The position numbers were made by a program, and so were the translations under genes. A stretch of DNA of 64,000 nucleotides, from NCBI GenBank assembly GCA_029851415.1, contig CM056742.1:80094748-80158747 (forward strand), given 5' to 3'. A model generated the notes under the pieces. That model saw only the letters and a list, made by a program, of their open reading frames with translations. It was not told where the DNA came from and ran no database searches. Origin of the DNA: Eretmocerus hayati (Eukaryota > Arthropoda > Insecta > Hymenoptera > Aphelinidae). Of the stretch, positions 9,680 through 20,403 are shown piece by piece (position 1 is the stretch's first letter; each line of letters starts with the position of its first letter).

Positions 9680-11557
9680 CACTAGGGCGCAAAGGGACTA
9701 GGCGGGTAAGCATGGTGAATCGGCCCTTGTCGGGTATTGGACCCGGAGTAATTCTTCCCAGTTCCTAACACCAAAGTTAGTGGCGAAAGAGGTTCCTTAG
9801 GTCCCAAGGCCGCCTCTATAGTGTGCGGCACCCTGAGAACCGTCCAAAAAACGCCAGAAATCGATGTTCCACCAACTGAATCGCATTTTAACGCATCTTG
9901 ATGAATCGTTCTGAAATTTTTTGTGTATATCCTTGAGACTGTACCAAATGATAAAAAGGTATTCTCGTATCTACAACTTTTGATTAAGGCTTCTAAAAAA
10001 ATTCCAGGAAGTTGAAAATTGGTTTTTAACATAGTTGTCCATGATTCCAACGGGAATTGACCATTCCATCGTATTCATCGAGTCATTTTGCATCGAAAAT
10101 CATTCTGGAATATATTGTTTTGGGTGGTGGAAAGTGGTCAAAAATGCAAAAATCCGTTTTTAAGCAAATTCTGACTCGCTAATTAGCATCTCCTGCGCAT
10201 GCGAATTCTACTACGTCTCCGAAAATATTTTCAATCGATAGCTGATGTGATTTCCTTCAAAATGACCACTTGAAGAGGTTACTTCGATGCAGTAGAACCC
10301 GAGATCTAGCTGGCCCGAAGAATTAAAAAATCCAAGGTACCAAATCCGTGAAGCCGCGGCTCCTTCAATGGGCCTGAGAAATGCGAATTTCGAGTTGGAG
10401 TGTTCCAGAGAGATGAACATGTGTTTTTCATGTATTTTTTAGCGTAGAAACCGAATCCGTGGTCAGTTTGGTTCCCAGCCTTCAAGATTTTTCACCCGAC
10501 TCAAAAAACTAGCTCGATAGTAAAGGGTCATTTTTAGCCTTTTTACTTACATTCTTGTGCATGATGAGTGTATAAATAGATTCGGATCGGGTACATATTG
10601 AATCTATCCATGTTTTTCCACGTATCCTGACCAACTGAGAATGGTGTCGATGGGAACGATATCGTGGCTGGAGGATGAGTTAGGAGTGAGCTGTCGCTAG
10701 AAGATCTGGATTTGGTTCTCTAATCTCATTCTCAAAAGGCTGAATCAACTAGTGAATGTCTCACTCCCAACTTATCTTCGAGCCCCGATATCGTTCCCAT
10801 GGACACCGTTCTCAGTTGGTCAGGATACGTAAAAAAACGTGGATACATTCAATATGTACCCCATCCGAATCTATTTATACACTCATCATGCACAAGAATG
10901 TAAGTAAAAAAGCTAAAAATGACCCTTTACTATCGAGCTAGTTTTTTGAGTCGGGTGGAAAATCTTGAAGGCTGGGAACCAAACTGACCACGGATTCGGT
11001 TTCTACGCTGAAAAATACGTAAAAAAACACATGTTCACGAGTTAATTAGCGAGTCAAGATTTGCTTAAAAAACGAATTTTTGCATTTTTGACTACTTTTC
11101 ACCACCCAAAACAATATATTTCAAAATGATTTTCAATGCAAAATGACTCGATAAAAACGATGGAATGGTCAAATCCCGTTGGAATCATGGACAACTATGT
11201 CAAGAACCAATTTTCAACTTTCTGGAATTTTTTTAGAAGCCTTAATCAAAAGTTGTGGACACGAAAATATCTTTTCATCATTTGGTACAGTCTCAAGGAT
11301 ATACAAAAAAAAATTTCAGAACGATTCACCAAGATGCGTTAAAATGCAATTCAGTTGATGGAACATCGATTTTTGGCGTTTTATGGACGGTTCTCAGGGT
11401 GCCGTACACTATAGAGGCGACCTTGGGACCTAAGGAACCTTTTTCGCCACTAACTTCGGTGTTAGGAACTAGGAAAAATTACTCCGGGGCCAATACCCGA
11501 CAAGGGCCGATTCACCATGCTTACCCGCGTAGTCCATTTCCGTTTAACCCCTAGTTG
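9680..11557. mobile_element. Large imperfect palindrome (foldback element) 1
   Basis: Left arm 9680 to about 10690 and right arm about 10755-11557 are reverse complements with scattered differences. Termini read actaggg...gcgggtaagcatggtgaat on the left and the complement on the right (attcaccatgcttacccgc). The centre is near 10720. The arms differ in length: a 200-240-base module at about 10190-10410 is present only in the left arm. Open frames inside (for example 9682-10050 and 11255-11554) mirror each other and are by-products of the palindrome, not genes. No clear target duplication was found. Confidence 0.8.
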
Positions 11558-13061
11558 CTTAATATACTATTCCAGTTTGCTCTGAATTATCGAGCCTCTT
11601 TTGGGAGGGTCACGAAAAATGCAAGATGCCGATTCCTGTGTGAGTACGACATGGCTCAGGCATATTTGCGTGTGTGCTCAGCGTATATTCTATAGAATCG
11701 GATTCATTTCAATTCGACATCAACTGCTCGTCTCAAATCTACAGCTCGACATCTTTCGTAATTACCAAACGAATTTGATGGTTCAATCCTGCAGAAAATT
11801 GTTGTTTACTAATGCAATAAGCTTGCTTGGTGTCGCTGAATTGAGATTTTTTTAAAAGAATCATGATACTGGAAAGAAAATCTTGAAATTACTCGAATGG
11901 AGTACGTGACACCAGATTAAGGAAGAGAATGGTTCTGGCAATCCGTCGAGATCCACAGGAGATGTTCTTGGACATTTTTTGATGGAGTGAGCCTTCTTCG
12001 AATTCTCAGGGGGGGGAAATGGGATGAGCTCAAGGAACCCATCCCGATACACTGTTCGCGAAAATGTACTCGGCACACACTTCGTAAGCTTCTCCCCACA
12101 GTCTATTGGAATAAGTATAGTCCGGTACACAAGAATGGCCCCCTTCCACTTGTGAGCTAAAGTCTCCACATAGTTGTATCAAAATTTACTACTTTCGGTT
12201 TCTTATCAGAAACACCTCCAATGCTGATTTAGATTTCAATGAGAAGACGATTCCTGTGAACTCTACGGACATATCTCACAACAACCCCGCAAATTGGTCG
12301 TCAGCAGGATATGAACACATCTTGATAGTACTGTTAGTGACGCCCCGCCTATTGTTCTCGAAGGTCAGTGAGAGCTTGATTATGAAACAAAAATGGGCTA
12401 TTTTCAACACGACAAGACGAGAATAATGTCGTTAGAATTAGAATCAAAGCTGCTATGATGAAAGGATGCGAGCAAGATCTCCATTGTTAATTTTTTAACT
12501 TGGGTAAAATATAGAGAGATCGTAACAATCACGGCACAAAATCCATAACTCTGGTGAATTTTGGTTTCCGCCTACATACTTGTTCCGACGCTTCCTCCGA
12601 AAACTCCAAAACGATGTTTCCGACGTTGGGATTTGATGGGTGAGTCAAGCCACTCCAGTAAGACGAGGGAACAAGGTCCATATTCCATCGCTTTTCTACA
12701 TAAAGCACTCGGATACACTCTTCCTTACCTCGTTGGATTGGTGTAACTTGACTCACATCATCCCGAAGTTCCTCGAGTACGCTCAAGAAGCTCAAGTAAT
12801 TGATGAATACCCAAATTTGCTCCTGTTGTCGCCCCGAAATGTTCGAGAATGACTTGACAGACTCTCGAAGATTGTGACTTCATATTCAACTTGGGTTGCT
12901 CCCCACTCCCTCTTTCTTCTCAAGTATATCTTCAGTTGCTCCTTCAAAGGATTTCTGTCGTTCAGACGGAGGTTTTGCTAATTTCACATACATCTCATTC
13001 ATTGACATTGATATTTGATTTATACTCTGATTCATACTCTCACTCTGCTTCTGTATGCCAG
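11558..13061. other. Non-coding; includes a diverged palindrome at about 12555-12850
   Basis: No gene is seen at 11558-12550. Between about 12555 and 12850 lies an older, more diverged palindrome: the gatg-gtgagtcaag block at 12636-12650 faces cttgactcacatcatc at 12747-12762, and outer parts also pair loosely. The last 60 bases before 13062 are pyrimidine-rich and form the splice acceptor of the next exon. Confidence 0.5.
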
Positions 13062-13401
13062 ATTTTCAGCGATGACATCCAACTACCTCACTGCCGTCCA
13101 ATTTGTAGAGATGAGAGTCTGTGGTTAGAGAAAGTGAAGCAAGTGATGGAATTGACCCGGAAATCTGAAGATGAAGTTGTCATGGCACTGCACGATAGTG
13201 ATGGTGACTTGAATAGAGCCGTGAATGACCTCCTTGAAGGAATTTGTCCGGGATGGTCTGTAAAGAAAAAAAAAGTCAGACAACCCCAGATGGCAAAATT
13301 CACCTCATCGTCCGAAATTTCCAATGGAGATTCAATCTGGAAGAAAGATGGTGCTACATTGCAAAACACACGAGTTCGAGCGAGTATCATCAGCAGAGGG
13401 T
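13062..13401 (+). CDS. lig: UBA-domain exon of a lingerer/UBAP2-like gene
   Basis: An exon bounded by a pyrimidine-rich tract ending in CCAG (13058-13061) and a GTAAGT donor at 13402, in phase with an open frame. It encodes a UBA-type ubiquitin-associated fold: VKQVMELTRKSEDEVVMALH, then DSDGDLNRAVNDLLEG (about 13131-13244), followed by a lysine cluster KKKKVRQP. This order (UBA, then basic KKKK-RQ, then an Arg/Gly-leaning stretch) matches insect lingerer and vertebrate UBAP2/UBAP2L, cytoplasmic RNA-associated proteins that partner with FMR1, Caprin and Rasputin/G3BP. The frame is intact and both splice sites are good, so it could be a working exon or a recent partial copy. Other exons are not recognised within the window; flanking sequence is repeats, so long introns or a gene fragment are both possible. 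Exact exon ends are inference. Confidence 0.6.
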
Positions 13402-13489
13402 GTAAGTGGACTTTTACCCGGTATTTTAGTAAGAGTTACTCGTCTCTAGAGGATAAAAGGATATTATTAATTCCCTGCATGATGAACCG

Positions 13490-13765
13490 ACACAGTTGGT
13501 GAGGTCGCTGAGTGTCAGCTCGGTCGATCATCGAAGCTAGGCGCGGTTAGTATTTGGATGGGTGACCGCCCATCTCGGTCTATTCAACCTCGACTAGCTG
13601 ACTTTTCTGATTGATAAGTTGACACTTACACCTCAGCAACGAGACGGGAGGTAAGAAATGTTACAATTGCGATGTTCATGCTTACGAAAAGTGGTAGGAG
13701 CTTCTTAAGGGTAGCATGATAAATGTGCCGAACTCTCCGGAGCAGGTCTTCTTCTCCCGTCAGTT
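13490..13765 (+). repeat. 5S rRNA-derived element, copy 2
   Basis: Carries gcgcggttagtatttggatg directly followed by ggtgaccgccc, the box C region of 5S rRNA, but lacks about ten bases of the box A region compared with copy 1 at 6590. After the 5S-like part the tail matches copy 1 through gacttttc, cctcagca, cgggaggt, and the 'actctccggagcaggtcttct' block near 13735. The two copies differ considerably, so the family is not recent here. Confidence 0.65.
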
Positions 13766-14237
13766 TTCCTCGCTCCACGAGCATGATTTCCGGGAAAATG
13801 CGAAGATAATTAGGTTAGGGTGAGTGGCTGGATCACAAAACTCGTCACGATAAAAACACGAAACGTTGAATCCACGAGATCCGCCCCGGTTGTATAGTCC
13901 ATGGTCTGAAGACGACCCTGAAACACATGAAAGAAAAGAAAAAAAATTCCCCGAATGAATCCTACCGAAATTTCACTCGGCTTCTCTTTGGTAGCGTGAA
14001 ATCCAAGGTAGAGATCTCTTTGAGAATCAATATACGAGGAATTTTCCAATATTAGAAGAAAAATGTGATCAAAATCACAAAATCCTGGACACTACTCATG
14101 CCTAGGACGAGCATGGGAGAATATTCTAAACAAGGCAATTTTGGTTGAGATTCTAGAGCATCTTGTAACGTTACCAAACTTCGTTCTTCGGACGATCATG
14201 TCCTAAACACTATTTGTGAGCGAGTGGTCAATATTAC
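13766..14237. other. Non-coding stretch, nothing recognised
   Basis: Short open frames only. No RNA gene, splice structure or repeat family is recognised. Confidence 0.35.
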
Positions 14238-14463
14238 CTCTTACTCAAGCACTTACTTTGATTACTGAAATTGGTACACATCTATGCAGATACATGACAT
14301 CTCTTGCATTGGGAGAGTCAAATAGAGATGTGTTTGTCAGTTGAGTGTATCTCTTACTCAAGCACTTACTTTGATTACTGAAATTGGTACACATCTATGC
14401 AGATACATGACATCTCTTGTATTGGGAGAGTCAAATAGAGATGTGTTTGTCAGTTGAGTGTAT
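14238..14463. repeat. Tandem duplication of a 113-base unit
   Basis: Units 14238-14350 and 14351-14463 are adjacent and nearly identical (a c/t difference in the ttg-attggg part is the only one I saw). This points to a recent duplication. No coding content. Confidence 0.85.
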
Positions 14464-16284
14464 CTTCCTATCGCATCTCTGCAGAATGAAGTTATGTCCA
14501 ACTTCGCGAAATGTACATTATCACCACTCTTCAACTTCTGGGAGCCTTGCACTGCTCCCGTGGCTGGTTCACGATATGTGTCATTTAGTGTTACACGCTC
14601 TCAGTTGAGGAGACACATTAAATTTATCAAGGTGGAATAAACTTATGGAATCTCCAGGATGAACGAATTCAGGTTGTAGCAGAGCAATGAGCTTTTCTGC
14701 TTTTGGCTGCACTCCAAGCATGTCCAAATTTCATAGAATACCCAGGTAAAATCTATCTATCGACCAGCATCATATAGAGCACAAAAACTTTCTCAATAGA
14801 GTCTCTGAAAACTGCATGACCTGGCATTCAGGGTATTTTTCCTATAGGTTGAGGAGCCTGCAGCATGCTGATGAGGGCCTGCATGTTGAAAATAGTGTCG
14901 CCACAACTTTTATTTTGGTTCATCACACGTGCACCAATTCAGATAGAAAATTTATGATGAGGTCACTCAAAGAGAGAGGACTAACATATATCCTCTCATT
15001 AAAATGAAAACTTCCGTCACTCGGTTCATCACTAACCATCATTATTCTGCTCAGGTATTGTGACTCTTGAATATGAATGGCTGCTTGTTTTGTTTATGAT
15101 GCGGCACTGACGAATCAGTGATTGTTCATGTGAATGTTGTTGCTTAATTTGGCCCTTCAGATAATTTCACCACATTCAGACCGTGAAGACTGAGTTCTGA
15201 CACCATCGAGCGTTCAGCCTAACATGAATAAAAGTTGTTTTGACTCACAAAACAGCTGTAAATGATGCTCAAAGTCTCAAAGTCGTACAACGAGGTTATA
15301 CGCCGTTGTCATACTGACATGATCAGTGTATATGCACTGACGATCAGCAATCGAGTTTGGGAGCGATATGTGCTGAATAACCAGTGCATATGCACTGCAC
15401 GATCAGTGCGCGTGGGGGCACAGTTTGATCCTATTGAAGATAAGATTGATTTCATGGAGTTTATGAAGGTCAGCATCATTTGTTGTTATCCAGGATCATG
15501 AGAGATACAAATATCTGAGTTATATTGTGCTCTAGACTTGTTGATTAGTCGATCAATTTATCACTGAGTAGTCCAGTGAGGTCAAGACGCACTGGCAAGT
15601 TCAGTGCGATTCTCACTGATTCCGGCGGAGAGAGTAGTGTTAGGAAGTAAAGAAACTTGGTTTTGGGCTCATATCCAACGAGGAATGAGCCATATCACTT
15701 GGGCGTTTCCAGACTGTGTCCGAAAAAAATTTTCCAAACGACATTCCTTCAAAAGGGCTCGGCCCGCGATTTCAATTATTGTGGGAAAATGATGCTCTAA
15801 TAATGTAGAATCAGAAACCAAAATGATCTCAGAGAGAGTATTTACTTTGAAAAAATGCGTTCAGGCACACCGTGATAGGAAGATGGTCACCGGAGACATG
15901 ATATCATCCCCCCCCCCCCGAAGAAGAGAAACATTTTCTGGATTATTGGTGAGAAGTGACACTTTCCGTATACAGTCATGGAAAAAATACCATCGTTATC
16001 CCAGGACGAAGATCAACGCGTATTTCGAACCAACTGCGAAAAGAACGCCTCGCCGGTACAAGCGATGAAAAGTAACACTTGCCGGAAGCCCCTACGGAGA
16101 CAAACACTTCCCATAAGCCCCGGTGAAAAAGAACAACTGCCGTAAGCCCCGACGAAGGGAAACACAGACGTAGTTGCACATCACAATGTGATTTTTTAAA
16201 ATGGTGCAATGGATGCTGGGATCGAGATAGATAAGAATATCCCATACAATTTCTCCTCATGAAGAAGTAAAAGAGTTTAAATTT
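14464..16284. other. Non-coding stretch with a C12 run and short degenerate repeats
   Basis: No gene is supported. It contains a run of twelve C at 15908-15919. At about 16070-16160 three degenerate units of roughly 28 bases follow one another (cacttgccggaagcccc, cacttcccataagcccc, caactgccgtaagcccc). Around 15300-15410 the words actgacgatcag and gtatatgcactg recur in short overlapping copies. Confidence 0.4.
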
Positions 16285-16641
16285 ACACTTAATGGATGAG
16301 TTTATCGTTCTTTCGAGCAACTTTTAATCGTGATCACAGTTCGATAAATGTCAAACTCCGACATTCGAGGCTCCACTTTCATAGTAGCTGCATCACGGAG
16401 GAATTTTCCATTTCTTTGAATTTTTACATTTTTCATCAAAAAATTGACCAAGAGATGGAAAAATTCTTCCTTGGGCGGAACTTGAACCTCGCAATTTCCG
16501 AAACTTTGGACCGGCGCGTAAACCACTTAGACCACCGAGGCGATTGCGTATCCACTCGCTCGGGGGAGCCTCCTTTTATCTCTTGTGTCAACCTTTCGAT
16601 TGGGCCAATCAAGGAACCACGACTATTCAAATAATCAAATT
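16285..16641 (-). mobile_element. tRNA-derived SINE, copy 1
   Basis: A 72-base tRNA-like segment lies on the minus strand at 16469-16540, with an A box (tggtctaagtgg) and B box (ggttcaagttcc). The surrounding 350 bases match a second copy at 17497-17881 along their whole length, including cacttaatg-atgaat/g-atcgttctttcgag, atcacggagg, and ttgacca-agatggaaaaattc. Such SINEs are copied by a partner LINE and transcribed by RNA polymerase III from the tRNA-like head. Divergence between copies is moderate. Confidence 0.7.
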
Positions 16642-17496
16642 ATACCGATGAATTAGATCTCATCTGAGCACGTTCAGATACCACCGAGCACACCTCCACC
16701 GGACAAATCAGATGGACTCTCAATCCATCGGTTCAACAAATTGTAGAGGAATAGCCCCCGAGATTCGAATTCAGCATCCTTGAAAATCCCCTAGAACGCA
16801 TCTTATTGGCATATCATTCAATGTTACGATTGATCCGAAAAATTCGTTCGGAAAGATTATAGAATCCAAGATTTCACCAAGTCAGCATCTTCGGAAACAC
16901 ACAAGTTCTTATTCCAAGGGCTCATTATTCAATCTCACGATCCAGTTATTCAAACAAATTCGTTAAAAGTAATTGTAGAGCAATAATCCAATGAAATTCG
17001 AGTCCAGCGGCCCTCAAAACCCCCGGGTGAGATTCTAACGGGATTTTGCATAGTTCACCGAGGCCAAAATGATATAGAGACTCGTACAACTCTTGATTTT
17101 GGGAATCAAATCTCCCAACCTATATTGTAACACGTATGCAGAATCCCCCCCCCCCTTAAGTCGTTGGTTGGTATGCCTTCTATCATCAAAGTGTCTCCCA
17201 GATTCTTTCCTCACCTCAACATATTGGAAGGTGTCTTCTTTCGTCGGAGCTTACACTGAGAACTTCAATCTGTTGGAAAAACAGCGAAAATTGTTGCCCG
17301 TGACAGATTGAATCTGTTAATTTCTGGATGCAGTGAATCTGTTCATACCAAAATCTTGACACTGAATTTTAAACTGTTCATACTAAATTTTACAGATTCT
17401 AATTGTTAACTGCGATCATTTCAATTCGGTAGGATTGAATTCTCAAATTATATCGATAAGGTAGATCTCATCGATATTTCGACTCTATCGCTCGAT
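16642..17496. other. Non-coding spacer with a C11 run
   Basis: No gene is seen. A run of eleven C lies at 17145-17155. At about 17280-17420 a short word (aatctgtt / aaactgttcata) recurs several times. Otherwise nothing is recognised. Confidence 0.35.
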
Positions 17497-17881
17497 TTGA
17501 TGTAATACACTTAATGAATGAATTGATCGTTCTTTCGAGCCTCTTATCATCGCCGTGCTCAGGCGGCGATCACAGTTCGACAAATGTCCAATAGCAACCG
17601 TCGAGTCTCCACTTTCATAGTGGCCTCATCACGGAGGGATTTTCTATCATTTGGGTTTTCTCAATTTTTTATTGAAAGATTGACCAAAAGATGGAAAAAT
17701 TCTTCCTCGGGTGGAATTTAAACCTCGCAATTTCCGGTACTCTCGATCGTCACTTAAACCGATTATACCACCGAGGTGATTGCGTATCCACTTGTTAGGG
17801 GAAGCCTCCTCTCATCTCTTGTGTCAATGTTCGATTCAGTCAATCGACGAACCACGACCACTCGTGGTTAAGAGCCACTCG
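17497..17881 (-). mobile_element. tRNA-derived SINE, copy 2
   Basis: Second copy of the element at 16285. Its tRNA-like segment (minus strand, 17705-17776) is exactly 72 bases and its ends pair (cctcgg with ccgagg), so an acceptor-like stem is still visible. The B box is changed to ggtttaaattcc. It adds an insertion with gccgtgctcaggcggc near 17553-17568 that copy 1 lacks. Confidence 0.7.
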
Positions 17882-17885
17882 TCAT

Positions 17886-18266
17886 AAAGGTGGAGAGGCC
17901 CAGAAGGCAAGCCGGTTCGGAGCTGTGCTCCAGCGGCTGATGCCGAACATCGGAGAGCCTAAACAGAAGAGGCGTGCACTGCTCACCACCGTGAGCATTT
18001 CCATCATTCTGTACGGTGCACCCGTGTGGATAAAGAGAGTATAGAATGCCGTCTTCGAGAAGAGGATTGGGCCTGTCTACTAGAAAACGGACCCGAGGAG
18101 CATCCGTGCCTCCCGCACCGTGTCAGGAGTCGCTGCTCGCGTCTTGGCGGGGGCACCGCCCATACATTCGCTGGTCGCGGAGCGGGTGAGGATCTGGGGC
18201 CAGGAAAAAGTGATCGGAGCCGAACGAAGACTCACCCCAACGATGGGGGATATCATCCGCGACAAC
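17886..18266 (+). pseudogene. R1-like non-LTR reverse transcriptase, part 1 (post-palm region)
   Basis: The frame encodes LQRLMPNIGEPKQKRRALL and SIILYGAPVWIKR, the standard region after the RT palm in R1-like and related arthropod non-LTR elements. Further on come SRTVSGVAARVLAGAPPIHS and VAERVRIWG, also typical. A stop at about 18042 and another near 18082 break the frame. The RT palm itself is not present upstream, where SINE copy 2 begins. The sequence stops at an 8-base target duplication and resumes at 19614 after the inserted foldback element. Confidence 0.75.
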
Positions 18267-19613
18267 CACGGTTGTTTATACAGGTCTAACAACTTTTGTG
18301 CGGGTAGGTCCGCTAATGTTACCAGTTCGGGTTCCTAAGTTGGTCACCCGGTGGCGCGTCGATCTGAGCAAACACAGCTTGTGACTGCGCGGATCGTTGG
18401 GCCGGTCGTCTGCTCTCGCCCTGCCAGGTCCCGTGCCCGCGCGCGCACCAACGAGTCGCATGCATCATCATGCATCATCGGATTCTACTCCTTTTATCCG
18501 TCCTCAATTATCTCGGGAAGGATAATCAAGAATTTCTGCCACTCATCTGAGTATCATGTTACAATGCATTTAATGCTAGGTGACAGATTCTCAATCCAAC
18601 CAGAGTAAACTCATGTCGGGGCAAGCGACTTATACATACTTTTTTGTACGCAGTGGGATAGGTGCCGCGATGATCGTATGGTCAAGGTGCCGGCTTCTTG
18701 TTTCGCCGGCCCCAGTTCAAATTCCCGATATTCCAATTTTTTTCCATCAGCAATCATGGAATGTTTTGATTCTAATCAGGTAATTAGGGAGTGATTCATC
18801 CATATGTAAATTTTGTGATATGGATTTCCGAGAGAGTAGGGGCTTTGAAGTAGGATTCCGAATTTTGTTCGTAATAACCTTACATGCCGAGCATCAATCA
18901 TTTTGACATTATTCCCGATATTCCAATGAGCATTCTTCAACTCTTTTGTTCATCATTACTTAACACGATGTACACAGTAAATTCGAAGTTTTCCAAATGT
19001 TTTGAGAGTAATTGCACCGGGCTCAAATATTCCTACTCTTTCGTAAAGTCATATCACAAAATTTTTATACAAATGAATCACTTCTAAATGGCTCGATGAA
19101 ATGAAAACATTTGAAGATTGCTGTTGAAGAGAGGGGAGGAATTGGAAAACCGGGTATTTGAACTGGGACCAGCAAAACAAGCGGATGCCGTCACTTTGTC
19201 CATAGGATCATCGCGGCATCTAACCCACTGCTCTCGAAACCTTGAGTATAAGTTGCTTGCCCCTACTTGGGTTTACTCTGGTTCGGTTGAGAATCTGTCA
19301 CCTAGTATCAAATGCATTATAACATAATACTCAGTTGAGCGAAAGAAATTTTTGATCATCCTTCCCGAGATGATTGAGAATAGATGAAGCAGTTAGAATT
19401 CCATAATGTATGCAACCTCGCATGCAACTCGTTAGTGCGCGCGTGGGACCTGGCATGGCGAGAGCAAACGACTGGACCGACGAGCCGTGCAACCGCGAGC
19501 TATGTTTGCTCAGATTGACGTGCCGTAGGTAGCCAACTCGCGAACAATCATCTGGCAACATTAGCGGACTCACCCTCACCACGGGCGTTGTTAGACCAGC
19601 GCATACGACCGTG
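18267..19613. mobile_element. 1,347-bp foldback DNA transposon with 8-bp target duplication
   Basis: The element is flanked by perfect 8-base direct copies of GCGACAAC (18259-18266 and 19614-19621). Its ends are inverted repeats beginning CACGGTTGT and ending ACGACCGTG. Inverted similarity continues inward almost to the centre near 18890, so it is a snap-back structure, with no transposase frame. It sits inside an R1-like RT gene whose reading frame is continuous across the empty site, so the insertion is certain. Eight-base duplications fit hAT, P or related superfamilies; the family is not determined. Each arm carries a tRNA-like block (see findings). Confidence 0.88.
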
Positions 19614-20179
19614 GCGACAACGAGAAGAAAACCACCCTCAAAAAGTGGCAAACTAAGCGAGATTCGCCATTTGCATATGGCAGATGGCCGCACCGATTGA
19701 TCCGCGACGTAGCCAAGTGGGTGAAACGCACCCACGGAGGAATATATTATTAGACAACGCAGGCACTGAGCGACGACGGTTGCTCCAGTGCCTATCTGAC
19801 TCGGTTCAAAAAGAGGACATCCCCAGCATGCCAGTCATGCGGGCACAACTGGGATGACGCTGTACACGCTCTGTTCACTTGTAGTGACGCCCAAAGAGAA
19901 CGCAGCGAGCTGGATGAGTAGTTGGGAACTCAACTAACACCTGTGACCCTTGTTCCACACTTGCTTCGCAACAAGGAGACATGGAATAGAGTCACTAAAT
20001 ACATCAAGCTGGTGATGACCCGCAAGGAGGAGAAGGAGAAGGAAGTGAGGCGCTTCGGAATAGAAGAATTCCAGCACGGAGCAAACGGGGAGGTACTGGC
20101 CTGCCGTGATTGTCTGCTGGTGCCTCTCCACGATTCGTCTCAGCGTATTTATCCCTACAACCACATAAAAATCGAATAA
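19614..20179 (+). pseudogene. R1-like non-LTR reverse transcriptase, part 2 (C-terminal zinc finger)
   Basis: Continuation of part 1 after the foldback insert. Encoded landmarks are GRWPHRLIRDVAKWVKRTHG, YLTRFKKRTSPACQSCG, then a finger-like CQSCGHNWDDAVHALFTC (C-x2-C-...-H-x4-C) and ending LVMTRKEEKE. These are the C-terminal features of R1-clade ORF2 proteins, which nick and copy target DNA. Stops at about 19749 and 19919 show decay. The frame closes at 20177-20179 (TAA), followed by a GA-rich simple repeat at 20184-20218. Confidence 0.78.
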
Positions 20180-20403
20180 AAACAGAGAGACAGAGATAGG
20201 GAGAGAGGGAGAGAGTTGTCCATTATTCGTCCGTAGACAAGAAAGTCTGATTACATTTGCTCACATATGTCCGATAAAGATATATTCTCACGTATAAAAG
20301 ATATAGTATGTATGTTATAATTATATATATGTATACATAACAATTTCAGTTAATTACTGATTTGGTCAAGAACAGTAAGTATCTCAATTTACGACTAGTC
20401 AGG

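Noticed and set aside
9682..11554. Mirror-image frames of 100-122 residues
   Set aside because: By-products of palindrome 1; the same sequence read on opposite strands.
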